Below the pieces are notes generated by a model that saw only the letters and a program-made list of their open reading frames with translations, made no database searches and had not been told where the DNA came from. From Streptosporangiaceae bacterium (GTDB taxonomy: Bacteria; Actinomycetota; Actinomycetes; Streptosporangiales; Streptosporangiaceae), in assembly GCA_025934635.1 (NCBI GenBank), contig JAICWX010000109.1, positions 1-24,948 on the forward strand: a DNA stretch of 24,948 nt, written 5' to 3'. A program made the position numbers and the translations under genes. How positions within the stretch are numbered: the first letter of the stretch is position 1; every line of letters starts with the position of its first letter. Below, piece after piece: positions 6,205 through 14,489 of the stretch.

Positions 6205-7089
6205 ATGACCACCCCCGCAGACAAGATCGCCGGCGCGCCCATCTCCTGGGGCGTGTGCGAAGTGCCCGGCTGGGGCTACCAGCTCGCCCCCGACCGGGTC
6301 CTGACCGAGATGCAGCAGGTGGGGCTGGCCGCCACCGAGTTCGGGCCGGACGGCTTCCTGCCCGCCGACCCGGCGCGGATGGCGGGCCTGCTCGCCGCCC
6401 ACCACCTGACCGCGGTCGGCGGCTTCACCCCGGTGGTGCTGCACGAGCCCGCGCACGACCCGGCGCCGGAGATCGAGCGGCTGCTCGACGGCTACGACGC
6501 GGCGCACGCCGGCGTCCTGGTGCTGTCCGCCGCCACCGGCCGCGACGGCTACGACGCCCGGCCCGACCTGGACGAGGCGGGCTGGAAGAGGCTGCTCGCC
6601 AACCTCGACCGGCTCACCGCCCTGGCCGCCGCGCGCGGCGTCAGCGCCGTCCTGCACCCGCACGTCGGCACCATGGTCGAGCGCGGCGAGGAGGTCCAGC
6701 GGGTGCTCGCGGGCTCGGGCATCTCGCTGTGCCTGGACACCGGCCACCTGCTCATCGGCGGGACCGACCCGGCCGAGCTGACCCGGCAGGCCCCCGAGCG
6801 CGTCGCGCACACCCACTTCAAGGACGTCAACGACCAGATCGCGGCCCAGGTCCGGTCCGGCCGGCTGACCTACACCGAGGGGGTCAGGCGCGGGATGTAC
6901 CGGCCGCTGGGCAGCGGCGACGTCGACTTCGCCGCGATCGTCAGCCACCTGCGGAACCGTGGCTACGACGGCTGGTACGTCCTAGAGCAGGACACCATCT
7001 TGACCGGGGAACCGCGCGGCGAGGGCCCGGTCGCCGAGGTCCGGCAGAGCGCCGGCTACCTCCGCGCGCTGCTGACCCCCGGCGGCTGA
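6205..7089 (+). CDS. iolE: IolE-like inosose dehydratase / sugar phosphate isomerase-epimerase
   Basis: The 294-residue protein is an AP-endonuclease-2-type TIM barrel of the IolE/MocC group, which dehydrates scyllo-inosose to the dione used by IolD, or isomerises related keto-cyclitols. The diagnostic start is SWGVCEVPGWGYQLAP. Other family features are TEFGPDGFLP, LHPHVGTMVE, LCLDTGHLLIGG (metal site), HTHFKDV (metal site) and the late YDGWYVLEQD with the metal-binding Glu. ATG 6205 has AAGGAG upstream at 6188-6193. It is the last gene of the operon and its 3' end overlaps the end of the convergent gene by 34 bases. Function next to iolD supports the dehydratase role, but other cyclitol isomerases share this fold. 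Confidence 0.87.
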   Translation: MTTPADKIAGAPISWGVCEVPGWGYQLAPDRVLTEMQQVGLAATEFGPDGFLPADPARMAGLLAAHHLTAVGGFTPVVLHEPAHDPAPEIERLLDGYDAAHAGVLVLSAATGRDGYDARPDLDEAGWKRLLANLDRLTALAAARGVSAVLHPHVGTMVERGEEVQRVLAGSGISLCLDTGHLLIGGTDPAELTRQAPERVAHTHFKDVNDQIAAQVRSGRLTYTEGVRRGMYRPLGSGDVDFAAIVSHLRNRGYDGWYVLEQDTILTGEPRGEGPVAEVRQSAGYLRALLTPGG

Positions 7090-7931
7090 GGGGCCGGGTG
7101 CCCGGGAGCCCGGGGAAGCGCCGCCCGCCCGGGAGCAAAGGGAGGCGCCACCCGCCCGGGAGCCAGGGGTAGCGCCGGTCGCCGCGGCGCCAGGGCCAGC
7201 ACGGCACCGGGGGGCAGGTCCCTGATCTCGATCCGGGCACCGGCCCGGCCCAGCGCGTCCCGGGCCTGGACCACAGCCGGAAGGGCGGCGGGGGAGCACA
7301 GGTAGAGGACCCGCGCGTACCCCTCCGGACGGCCGAGGCCGGGCGGCCGGACGGCTGGGGGACACGGGCCGTCGCCGGCCCGGGTGAGCAGCTCCCGCAT
7401 GACCGCGGCCGTGTCGCCGGCCGCAGTGCGGGCGACCGCGGCCTGGACCGCCCAGCACTGGCCGGCCCAGGACACCGCCGCCCCGCGCGGCCAGTGCAAT
7501 TCGCCATCGGGCACGCTCCCGCGAAAGCCGCCCTGGCGGCTGGCGCGGATGCCCCGCTCGCCGCGCCAGGTCGCCCGGGCCCGCCGGTACGCCGTCGTGG
7601 CCTGCAGGGTCAGCCGCACCGCGGTGACCGCCCGGGTGTGCGCCAGCCGGGACGGGGCAGGCGGCCCGGCCGGGTAGGGCAGGCCGCAGGCGGCCAGCCC
7701 GGTCCGGGTGACCCAGACCCAGGGCGGCCCCGGGCCGAGCCGGGCCGATTCGGCCAGGCCGAGGTTCCGCCACCGGGAGACCACCCCGCTAGCCCGCTCC
7801 GCCCCGATGCCGAGGACCACGGCGAGCTGGTCAAGCTGCACTGCCTGCATCTCGGCGGTGAACGCCAGCGCGTCGCTTTCGCGCCTCACCAGCCCCGACA
7901 GCATTTCCCCCCGTCGGTCACTATTGGTCAT
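7056..7931 (-). CDS. Winged-helix protein resembling replication-relaxation family proteins
   Basis: A 291-residue protein I recognise only loosely. The first 70 residues read as a winged-helix DNA-binding domain (LDQLAVVLGIGAERASGVVSR, then WVWVTRTGLAACGLP). A middle domain (AHTRAVTAVRLTLQ, DGELHWP, CWAVQAAVARTA, ARVLYLCSPAALP) has the spacing seen in actinobacterial replication-relaxation-type proteins, which are often linked to integrative elements and have a nuclease-like fold. The C-terminus is a Pro/Arg/Ala tail made of nine-residue repeats. Start ATG 7931 has no clear ribosome binding site and ATG 7904 behind a G-run is an alternative. The gene lies 23 bases after the MarR-GNAT gene on the same strand and overlaps the iolE end. 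No other mobile-element gene is nearby. Family assignment is moderate. Confidence 0.6.
   Translation of the reverse strand: MTNSDRRGEMLSGLVRRESDALAFTAEMQAVQLDQLAVVLGIGAERASGVVSRWRNLGLAESARLGPGPPWVWVTRTGLAACGLPYPAGPPAPSRLAHTRAVTAVRLTLQATTAYRRARATWRGERGIRASRQGGFRGSVPDGELHWPRGAAVSWAGQCWAVQAAVARTAAGDTAAVMRELLTRAGDGPCPPAVRPPGLGRPEGYARVLYLCSPAALPAVVQARDALGRAGARIEIRDLPPGAVLALAPRRPALPLAPGRVAPPFAPGRAALPRAPGHPAPQPPGVSSARR
7100..7180 (-). repeat. Three imperfect 27-bp tandem repeats in the replication-relaxation-like gene
   Basis: Units starting at 7100, 7127 and 7154 each begin GCCCGGGAGC and continue with a GCGCC block. They encode nine-residue units of the type LAPGRVAPP / FAPGRAALP / RAPGHPAPQ near the C-terminus. 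The period preserves the frame. Confidence 0.75.
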
Positions 7932-7946
7932 AATGCAGCTACATTA
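7931..7946. promoter_or_regulatory. AT-rich 16-bp imperfect palindrome at the start of the winged-helix gene
   Basis: TAATGCAGCTACATTA is symmetric at 14 of 16 positions and overlaps the first base of the start codon. It occupies most of the 23-base gap between the MarR-GNAT stop and the winged-helix gene. In such GC-rich surroundings an AT-rich dyad is unusual. An operator, perhaps autoregulatory, is the likeliest reading. Confidence 0.45.
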
Positions 7947-7954
7947 CGCCCGGT

Positions 7955-8923
7955 TTATAGCGTTCGGGACCAGTTCTGGCCAGTTAGGTTCTTCCCGAAA
8001 CTGCGGTGCTCGCTCTCGTCGTCCAGGGTGAAGCCGGCCCGCTGGTAGATGCCCCGGGCCGAGGCCAGCACGTCGTTGGTCCACAGCGTGATGCGGGTGT
8101 ACCCGGCCTGGCGGGCGAACCGCAGGACCTCCTCGACCAGCCGGGCGCCGATGCCCAGGCCGCGGGCCCACGGCTCGACCAGCAGCAGCCGCAGCCGCGC
8201 GGTGCTGGCGTCCTCGCGCACGCAGAACACGCAGCCGGCCTGCACGCCGTCGACCTCGGCGATCCAGGCCGCCTCGGCGTCGGCGTCCCGGTTGTCCACG
8301 TAGTCCGCGACGATCCGGGCCACCAGGGCCTCGTACGAGTCGTCCCAGCCGAACTCCGCCGCGTACACCGCCCCGTTCCGCTGCACCACCCAGCCCATGT
8401 CGCCCGGACGCGGCGCCCGCAGCAGGTACCCGCGCGGCCGCGGCGACTCGGTCAGCGTCTCGGTGATCACCCGCATCGCCTCGAGCAGCCGCCGCTGGCT
8501 GTCCCCGGGCACCCCGGCCAGCAGGCCGCGGATCTGCTCGGCCGACTGCGCGTCCAGGCCCGCGATGACCTCCAGGCCGCGGCCGGTCAGCCTGATGACC
8601 TGACGGCGCCCGTCGGCGGCCGAACGCTCCCGGCCGACCAGTCCGTCTGCCTCGAACCGGGCCAGGATGCGGCTCAGGTAACCCGGGTCGATGTCGACCA
8701 CGCGGCGCAGGTCGGCGACCTCGCTGGCGTCCCGCTGCCCCAGTTCGAACAGCAGCCGCGCCTCGGTCAGCGAGTACGGCGTGTCCAGGTACTTGCCGTG
8801 CAGCAGCCCGATCACGTTCGTGTAGAACCGGTTGAACTCCCGTACCGCGGCCACCGCGGCATCCTCCGCGACATTCCCGTCTCCCGCCGGCCCGCTCGTC
8901 CTCGCCCGCTCTTCCACCGTCAT
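7955..8923 (-). CDS. Bifunctional MarR-type regulator / GNAT N-acetyltransferase
   Basis: The 322-residue protein fuses two domains. Residues about 25-165 form a MarR winged helix (FNRFYTNVIGLLHGKYLD, SLTEARLLFELG, DPGYLSRILARFEADGLVGRE, a DGRR wing). Residues about 168-320 form a GNAT acetyltransferase with the acetyl-CoA loop ARGLGIGARLVEEV and the late IYQRAGF segment. Such fusions are known in actinobacteria and are thought to couple a ligand or acetyl-transfer activity to DNA binding; targets are mostly uncharacterised. ATG 8923 has GGCGGG upstream. The gene is divergent from an aldo/keto reductase, with an operator-like palindrome between them, so this reductase is a probable target. 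Acetylation substrate cannot be inferred. Confidence 0.9.
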   Translation of the reverse strand: MTVEERARTSGPAGDGNVAEDAAVAAVREFNRFYTNVIGLLHGKYLDTPYSLTEARLLFELGQRDASEVADLRRVVDIDPGYLSRILARFEADGLVGRERSAADGRRQVIRLTGRGLEVIAGLDAQSAEQIRGLLAGVPGDSQRRLLEAMRVITETLTESPRPRGYLLRAPRPGDMGWVVQRNGAVYAAEFGWDDSYEALVARIVADYVDNRDADAEAAWIAEVDGVQAGCVFCVREDASTARLRLLLVEPWARGLGIGARLVEEVLRFARQAGYTRITLWTNDVLASARGIYQRAGFTLDDESEHRSFGKNLTGQNWSRTL

Positions 8924-8944
8924 CTAGTTCCCGCCGCCTCCGAT

Positions 8945-8990
8945 TGATTGCCAAAGTCAATCATATACATGCCTAGGTCAATGATCATAG
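8945..8990. promoter_or_regulatory. Operator-like palindromes between the MarR-GNAT and aldo/keto reductase genes
   Basis: TGATTG (8945-8950) and CAATCA (8958-8963) form a perfect 6+7+6 inverted repeat. Further right lie CCTAGG (8972-8977) and the eight-base dyad ATGATCAT (8981-8988), next to a repeated GTCAAT word (8956 and 8977). The 103-base divergent gap is far more AT-rich than its flanks. The size and symmetry of the first palindrome fit a MarR dimer site. Confidence 0.55.
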
Positions 8991-9026
8991 GATGGACAGA
9001 GACGACATCTCAGGAAGGCGGCAGGC

Positions 9027-10076
9027 ATGCGGATGCGGACGCTCGGCGGTACCGGGATCAAGGTGAGCCCTTACTGTCTCGGCGCGATGATGTTCGGCGC
9101 GTGGGGCAACACCGACCACGAGGACAGCATCCGCATCATCCACGCCGCGCTGGACGCCGGCATCAACTTCGTGGACACCGCCGACGTCTACTCGGCGGGG
9201 GAGTCCGAGGAGATCGTCGGGAAAGCCCTCGAAGGCCGGCGCGACGACGTGGTCCTCGCCACCAAAGCGCACAGCCCGATGGGCCAGGACCCGAACATGC
9301 GCGGCAACTCGCGCCGCTGGATCGTCCGCGAGGTGGAGAACAGCCTGCGCCGCCTGCAGACCGACTACATCGACCTGTACCAGATGCACCGCCCCGACCC
9401 GGACACCGACATCGACGAGACCCTGTCCGCGCTGTCCGACCTGGTGCACAGCGGCAAGGTCCGGGCGATCGGCTCGTCCACGTTCCCGGCCGCCCAGATC
9501 GTCGAGGCGCAGTGGGCCGCCGAACGCCGCGGCCACGTGCGGTTCCGCTGCGAGCAGCCGCCCTACTCGGTCTTCGTCCGCGGCATCGAGGCCTCGGTCC
9601 TGCCGGCCTGCCAGGCCTACGGCATGGGCGTGATCGCCTGGAGCCCGCTGGCCGGCGGCTGGCTGACCGGCCGGTACCGCAAGGACGCCGACGTCGACAT
9701 GAGCATCGGCCGGGCCCAGCGCATCCCGCAGCGATTCGACCCGAAGGTCCCCGGGAACTCGGCCAAGCTGGCCGCGGTGGAGGAGCTCATCAAGATCGCG
9801 GCCGACGCCGGCTGCTCGCTGACCCACCTGGCGCTGGCCTTCGTGACCACCCACCCCGGCGTGACCTCGGCCATTATCGGCCCGCGGACCATGGACCAGC
9901 TCACCGACCTGCTGGCGGGCGCGGACGTGACCCTGGGCGACGACGTGCTCGACCGGATCGACCAGATCGTCCCGCCGGGCGTGACGCTCAACCCGGCCGA
10001 CGCGGGCTGGCAGCCGCCCTCCCTGACCGATCCCGCCGCGCGCCGCCGCCCGCTGTCCGCCCGCGCCGCGGGCTAA
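9027..10076 (+). CDS. Aldo/keto reductase
   Basis: The 349-residue enzyme is a TIM-barrel NADPH-dependent reductase of the aldo/keto reductase superfamily. The catalytic tetrad is complete: Asp50 and Tyr55 in VDTADVYS, Lys80 in LATKAHS and His121 in YQMHRPD. NADPH-site features WSPLAGGWLTGRY and the late IIGPRTMDQL are present. ATG 9027 is preceded by AGGAAGG at good spacing. The protein is close in layout to YajO/PhdYeFN-type reductases acting on aldehydes and ketones of broad range. It is transcribed away from the MarR-GNAT regulator and may be under its control. Its stop overlaps the stop of the convergent Clp_N gene by four bases. Confidence 0.92.
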   Translation: MRMRTLGGTGIKVSPYCLGAMMFGAWGNTDHEDSIRIIHAALDAGINFVDTADVYSAGESEEIVGKALEGRRDDVVLATKAHSPMGQDPNMRGNSRRWIVREVENSLRRLQTDYIDLYQMHRPDPDTDIDETLSALSDLVHSGKVRAIGSSTFPAAQIVEAQWAAERRGHVRFRCEQPPYSVFVRGIEASVLPACQAYGMGVIAWSPLAGGWLTGRYRKDADVDMSIGRAQRIPQRFDPKVPGNSAKLAAVEELIKIAADAGCSLTHLALAFVTTHPGVTSAIIGPRTMDQLTDLLAGADVTLGDDVLDRIDQIVPPGVTLNPADAGWQPPSLTDPAARRRPLSARAAG

Positions 10077-10843
10077 CCGGGCGGAGCCGGCGCCGCCGGG
10101 CGCTTGGCCGCGGCCATCTGATCGAGCACCGGGACGAGCCACTCGCGCGCCCGCTCCGGGGTTAGGCCCAGGTCAGCCAGCGGGCCGCCGCCATGATTTT
10201 CCTCCTCCTCGAGCGCGCTCAGCAGGATGTGCTCGGTGCCGATGTAGTTGTGCCCGAGGGCGAGCGCCTGGCGCAGCGTCAGTTCCAGCACCTTCATGGA
10301 CCGCGAGTCGAAGGGGACATGCCCCGGGCTCGGTTCCCCGGGCACGCCGGGCGGAAGGGCCGCGCCGAGGGCCTCGCGGGCCACCTCCGCCGGCGCGCCG
10401 AGCGCCGCCATGGCCCTCGCCGCCAGTCCTTCCGGCTCGTGCAGCATGCCGAGCACCATGTGCTCGGGCAGGACGTGCCCATGCCGTCGCCTGATCGCCT
10501 CCTGGCGCGCCGCGATGAGGGTGCGCTTGGCCCGGTCGGTGAACCGGGAGAACTTGACGGGATCCGCGGGAAAGAGACCGGAAAGGAGGTCGCCGCCGCC
10601 CGCGGCCTTCGGTACGAAGCGCTTCTGCGCGGCCTGCTTGGTGACGCCCATGGACCGGCCGATGTCGGTCCAGGACGCGCCCGCCTTGCGGGCCTGGTCG
10701 ACGAAGTGGCCGATCAGGTGATCGGACAGCTCGCCCAGGTGCTCCGAAATCCCCACGGCCGCTGACACGTGGTCCAGCGCCGTGCCTTCGGTGCTCCTGA
10801 CGTAGCCGATCAGCTCGTCGAGCCTTACTGGTGGTTGTGACAT
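10073..10843 (-). CDS. HTH protein with two C-terminal Clp_N domains
   Basis: A 256-residue protein without an AAA module. The N-terminal part (about 8-78) contains a probable helix-turn-helix (ASWTDIGRSMGVTKQAAQKRF). Two Clp_N repeats follow: about 97-165 (FTDRAKRTLIAARQEAIRRR, LPEHMVLGMLHE) and about 176-245 (SRSMKVLELTLRQALALG, YIGTEHILLSALEEE). In ClpA/ClpC the N domains receive substrates and adaptors. Here they are joined to a DNA-binding region, so the protein may sense Clp substrates or act as an adaptor-linked transcription factor; this is inference. ATG 10843 is one base from a perfect 19-bp palindrome. The convergent aldo/keto reductase ends within its stop codon. Similar proteins occur in other actinobacteria, usually without assigned function. 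Confidence 0.85.
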   Translation of the reverse strand: MSQPPVRLDELIGYVRSTEGTALDHVSAAVGISEHLGELSDHLIGHFVDQARKAGASWTDIGRSMGVTKQAAQKRFVPKAAGGGDLLSGLFPADPVKFSRFTDRAKRTLIAARQEAIRRRHGHVLPEHMVLGMLHEPEGLAARAMAALGAPAEVAREALGAALPPGVPGEPSPGHVPFDSRSMKVLELTLRQALALGHNYIGTEHILLSALEEEENHGGGPLADLGLTPERAREWLVPVLDQMAAAKRPAAPAPPG

Positions 10844-10844
10844 G

Positions 10845-10891
10845 CGTCAACCTTAGGTTGACGGCCACCTATCGTCAACTCCAAGTTGACG
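10845..10891 (-). promoter_or_regulatory. Two tandem 19-bp operators overlapping the Clp_N gene promoter
   Basis: CGTCAACCTTAGGTTGACG (10845-10863) is a perfect 9+1+9 palindrome. CGTCAACTCCAAGTTGACG (10873-10891) is an 8+3+8 palindrome with the same arms, centred 28 bases away. Reading leftward, TTGACG (10878-10873) from the far palindrome and TAAGGT (10855-10850) from the near one are exactly 17 bases apart, forming a good promoter. The ATG lies six bases past TAAGGT, so the transcript is probably leaderless. Alternatively AAGG inside the near palindrome serves as ribosome binding site. Confidence 0.72.
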
Positions 10892-10907
10892 GCAATGCCG
10901 CTACCCG

Positions 10908-11420
10908 TCAGTCCAGCCGCATGAACAGCGAGACGATCGTGCTGTCCGGTCCCGAGGTGATGCTGAGCTCGTCGGCGAGCGTCGCCGCCAGCCATAGCCC
11001 GCGCCCGCAGTCGGAGCCGATCGGCTCGCCCGGCTCGGCATCGCCGTCCGGCGCAGGCGCCAGCTCGAGGACCGGAGCCTCCCCGCGCCGCGGGGCCGGG
11101 CAACTGGCCGGGACCGCCGGGACGGTGTCGGTCACCAGGCAGCGCAGCCCGCTCGCGGCCCGCCGCAGGATCAGCCGGCCGGCCTCGCCCGCATGGACGA
11201 TCGCGTTGGCCGCGATCTCGTGCACCGCGAGGACGAAATCATCCAGCCGCGACCCGGCCAGGCCGGCGGCGGCGCACTGCCCGGTGACCAGGCGTCGCAG
11301 CGTCGAGAAATCCGCCCAGCCGAACACCACATCCAGCAGGTCGCCACCGCGGTCGGCGGCGTCACCCGGCCATAGCCGGTCGAGCGCGACGACGCGAGCC
11401 TCACTGGTCAATTCCGCCAC
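10908..11420 (-). CDS. RsbW-like ATP-binding protein (anti-sigma-factor kinase family)
   Basis: The 170-residue protein is a single HATPase_c_2 domain like the RsbW/SpoIIAB serine kinases that many actinobacteria encode in large numbers. The N box is clear (HEIAANAIVHAG, about residues 67-78) and a late GRGLWLAATLAD matches the G2 region. The usual D-x-G motif of the G1 box reads TDTVPA here, so that loop is altered. A Pro/Ala-rich stretch of about 35 residues separates it from GRGLW. GTG 11420 has GAGGGG nine bases upstream. Partners are normally an STAS anti-anti-sigma protein and a sigma factor; neither is next to it. Its end lies 17 bases before the operator pair of the Clp_N gene, which it precedes on the same strand. 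Confidence 0.83.
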   Translation of the reverse strand: MAELTSEARVVALDRLWPGDAADRGGDLLDVVFGWADFSTLRRLVTGQCAAAGLAGSRLDDFVLAVHEIAANAIVHAGEAGRLILRRAASGLRCLVTDTVPAVPASCPAPRRGEAPVLELAPAPDGDAEPGEPIGSDCGRGLWLAATLADELSITSGPDSTIVSLFMRLD

Positions 11421-11497
11421 GTCGGCAAACCCCTCTTCGTTACGTTTCGTGAAGGGAATGCTACAAGCAGTCGTACTCGGTGTCCGGGTTTCGCCCC

Positions 11498-12052
11498 TCA
11501 GTGACCGGGAGGGGAAGGGTGATGTGGCGGCGGGGAAAGGGGCGAGGGCGGGTGGGGCGGGGGCGGAGGAATCGAGGAAATGCTCGGCGTGGTCCCCGGC
11601 CAGACCAGCAGGACCGGGCAGGCCGCGTGGTCCACGACGAACCGGGTGGCCCGGCCCAGGCTCTTCGGGCCCAGCCGCGCCTGGTCTCCGTCCCGCGCCG
11701 CGATCAGCAGGTCCGCCTCGGCGGAGGCCGCCACCACCACCCGTTCGGTCCGTCCTTCGAGCTCGAGCTGATCGCAGCGGTGCCCGAGCCGGGCCGCGGC
11801 CGCCTCGAGCAGCTCGCCCGCCCCGGCCGCTGCCATTTCCTCCAGCCGGGTCGCCGGGTCGCGGGCCCGGCGCCCGAACAGGCCGGCGTACGCGCCCCGG
11901 GCCGCGTCGGCCACCTCGGCCGAGGTGACGTGCAGCAGCGTGAAACGGGCCCCGGGCGGTGCCAGGCGCAGGGCCGCGTCCACGGCGGCCCGCCAGGTCC
12001 CCTCACACACCCAGACATAGACCGAACGAGTGAGGTTCTCGCCATCGCTCAA
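11498..12052 (-). CDS. Universal stress protein (UspA) family, with proline-rich tail
   Basis: A 184-residue protein with one Usp domain (SVYVWVCEGTWRAAVDAALRL at the start, FTLLHV, ADLLIAARDGDQ, HAACPVLLVW). The ATP-type signature is degenerate: where G-x2-G-x9-G(S/T) is expected it reads DGDQARLGPKSLGRAT, so nucleotide binding is uncertain. After residue about 155 comes a 30-residue Pro/Ser/His tail (IPPPPPHPPSPLSPPPHH) that is not part of the fold. TTG 12052 is chosen because GGAGG lies nine bases upstream; a longer frame would run through the end of the preceding transporter gene. It starts five bases after the ArsB-type transporter stop, so the two are co-transcribed. Role in stress linked to the transporter is inference. 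Confidence 0.8.
   Translation of the reverse strand: MSDGENLTRSVYVWVCEGTWRAAVDAALRLAPPGARFTLLHVTSAEVADAARGAYAGLFGRRARDPATRLEEMAAAGAGELLEAAAARLGHRCDQLELEGRTERVVVAASAEADLLIAARDGDQARLGPKSLGRATRFVVDHAACPVLLVWPGTTPSISSIPPPPPHPPSPLSPPPHHPSPPGH
11507..11567 (+). repeat. G-rich tract opposite the UspA tail (possible G-quadruplex)
   Basis: More than eight runs of three or more G occur in about 60 bases on the plus strand, which is the template strand of the UspA gene. They encode the proline-rich tail. The density satisfies the usual pattern for G-quadruplex formation. Confidence 0.55.
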
Positions 12053-12057
12053 CGTTC

Positions 12058-13320
<1,263 letters not shown>

Positions 13321-13321
13321 C

Positions 13322-13365
13322 GCATCCCCTCCTGGTCAGTCAGCCCATCCAACCAGAAGGGGTGC
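13322..13365. promoter_or_regulatory. Imperfect hairpin covering the transporter ribosome binding site
   Basis: On the plus strand GCA-CCCCT-CTGG (13322-13335, with one bulged T and one mismatch) pairs with CCAG-AGGGG-TGC (13353-13365). On the leftward transcript the AGGAGGGG that precedes the transporter start is inside the stem. It begins 13 bases after the methyltransferase stop. It may end the methyltransferase message, or limit translation of the transporter. No T-run follows. Confidence 0.4.
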
Positions 13366-13377
13366 GCCCGGCCTTCC

Positions 13378-14433
13378 CTAGGGACGGACCTCGTAGACCA
13401 GGTTGAACGGCGTCTCGGCGGCGCGCCGGAACCGGGTGAAGCCGGCGTCGGTGACGACCTGCCTGATGGCGGCCTCGCCGGCCTGCGCGCCGAGGGCGAA
13501 GCCGCCGGGCTGGGACAGCGCGTTCGGCACGCACAGCAGCGTGGAGAAGCTGTAGTACGTCCGGCCCACCGGGTTCATGTTGCCCGCCACGTCGTCGGCG
13601 GCGGCCGGCTCGACGATGAGCCAGGTGCCGTCGGGCGCGAGCGCCTGGCGGACATGCCGGGCCGCGGCCAGCGGGTCGCCCATGTCGTGCAGGCAGTCGA
13701 AGGTAGCGGCCAGGTCGTACCCGGTCCCCGAGAAGGTCGACGCCGACGCGACCTCGAAGCTGACCCGGTCGGCGACCCCCTGGTCGCCGGCGTGCTTGCG
13801 GGCCAGCTCGATCGACCCGTCGTGGTAGTCGGACCCGGTGAACACCGAGGCCGGGTACTCCTGGGCGAGCAGGATGGTGGACGCGCCCAGCCCGCAGCCG
13901 ATGTCGGCCACCGTGGCGCCGGCCCGCAGCTTGGCTTCGACCCCGTCGAGCGCCGGGATCCAGGCCGGGACGAGGTTGGCGATGTAGCCGGGCCGGAAGA
14001 ACTGCTCGCAGCCGGTGAAGACGTCCGCGTCCTGCTCGTGCCAGCCGAGCCCGCCGCCGGTCCGGAACGCCTCGGTGATCCGCGGCACCGCCTTCAGCGC
14101 GCCCAGCGCCAGCACGAACGCGCCGGGCGCGTAGAGGCCGTTGTCCGGGTTGGTCAGCGCGAAGGCCTGCTCCTCGGTCATGGAGTAGGCCTGGTCGGCC
14201 GCGTCGTACTGGACGTAGCCGCTCGCGGCCTGGCCGCGCAGCCACTCGGCGACGTAGCGCGGGTTCGTCTGGGTCGCCGCGGCCAGCTCCTCGGCGGTGG
14301 CCGGCGCGGCCGCCAGGGCCTTGTACAGGCCGAGATTGTGGCCGACGACGACGCTGCCCGCCGCGGCCGTCGCGCCCAGGTCCCCGACGAACTTGCCCAG
14401 GAACTCGTTGAGCCTGTCATTGTCGATTGCCAT
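13378..14433 (-). CDS. Winged-helix class I SAM-dependent methyltransferase
   Basis: The 351-residue protein has an N-terminal winged-helix-like dimerisation domain (about 10-90: GLYKALAAAPATAEELAAAT, RYVAEWLRGQAASGYV) and a C-terminal Rossmann methyltransferase fold. Motif I is VADIGCGLGASTILLA at about 177-192; the acidic post-motif GSDYHDGSIELAR and FDCLHDMGDPLAAARH follow. The layout is like small-molecule O-methyltransferases and mycobacterial Rv2258c-type proteins. ATG 14433 has GGGGAG eight bases upstream; a longer frame to 14517 is rejected because it would translate the regulatory repeats. It lies directly downstream, on the same strand, of the large BTAD regulator, across a 145-base gap holding three phased heptamers. 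The substrate is unknown. Confidence 0.88.
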   Translation of the reverse strand: MAIDNDRLNEFLGKFVGDLGATAAAGSVVVGHNLGLYKALAAAPATAEELAAATQTNPRYVAEWLRGQAASGYVQYDAADQAYSMTEEQAFALTNPDNGLYAPGAFVLALGALKAVPRITEAFRTGGGLGWHEQDADVFTGCEQFFRPGYIANLVPAWIPALDGVEAKLRAGATVADIGCGLGASTILLAQEYPASVFTGSDYHDGSIELARKHAGDQGVADRVSFEVASASTFSGTGYDLAATFDCLHDMGDPLAAARHVRQALAPDGTWLIVEPAAADDVAGNMNPVGRTYYSFSTLLCVPNALSQPGGFALGAQAGEAAIRQVVTDAGFTRFRRAAETPFNLVYEVRP

Positions 14434-14489
14434 GGTGATGTCTCCCCTTGCCGTTCGGTGTGCCATCACGGCCAGGGTGCGCGGCGGTG

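Noticed and set aside
7100..7180. Intrinsic terminator between iolE and the convergent gene
   Set aside because: The sequence is a tandem repeat encoding protein, with no clean stem followed by a T-run.
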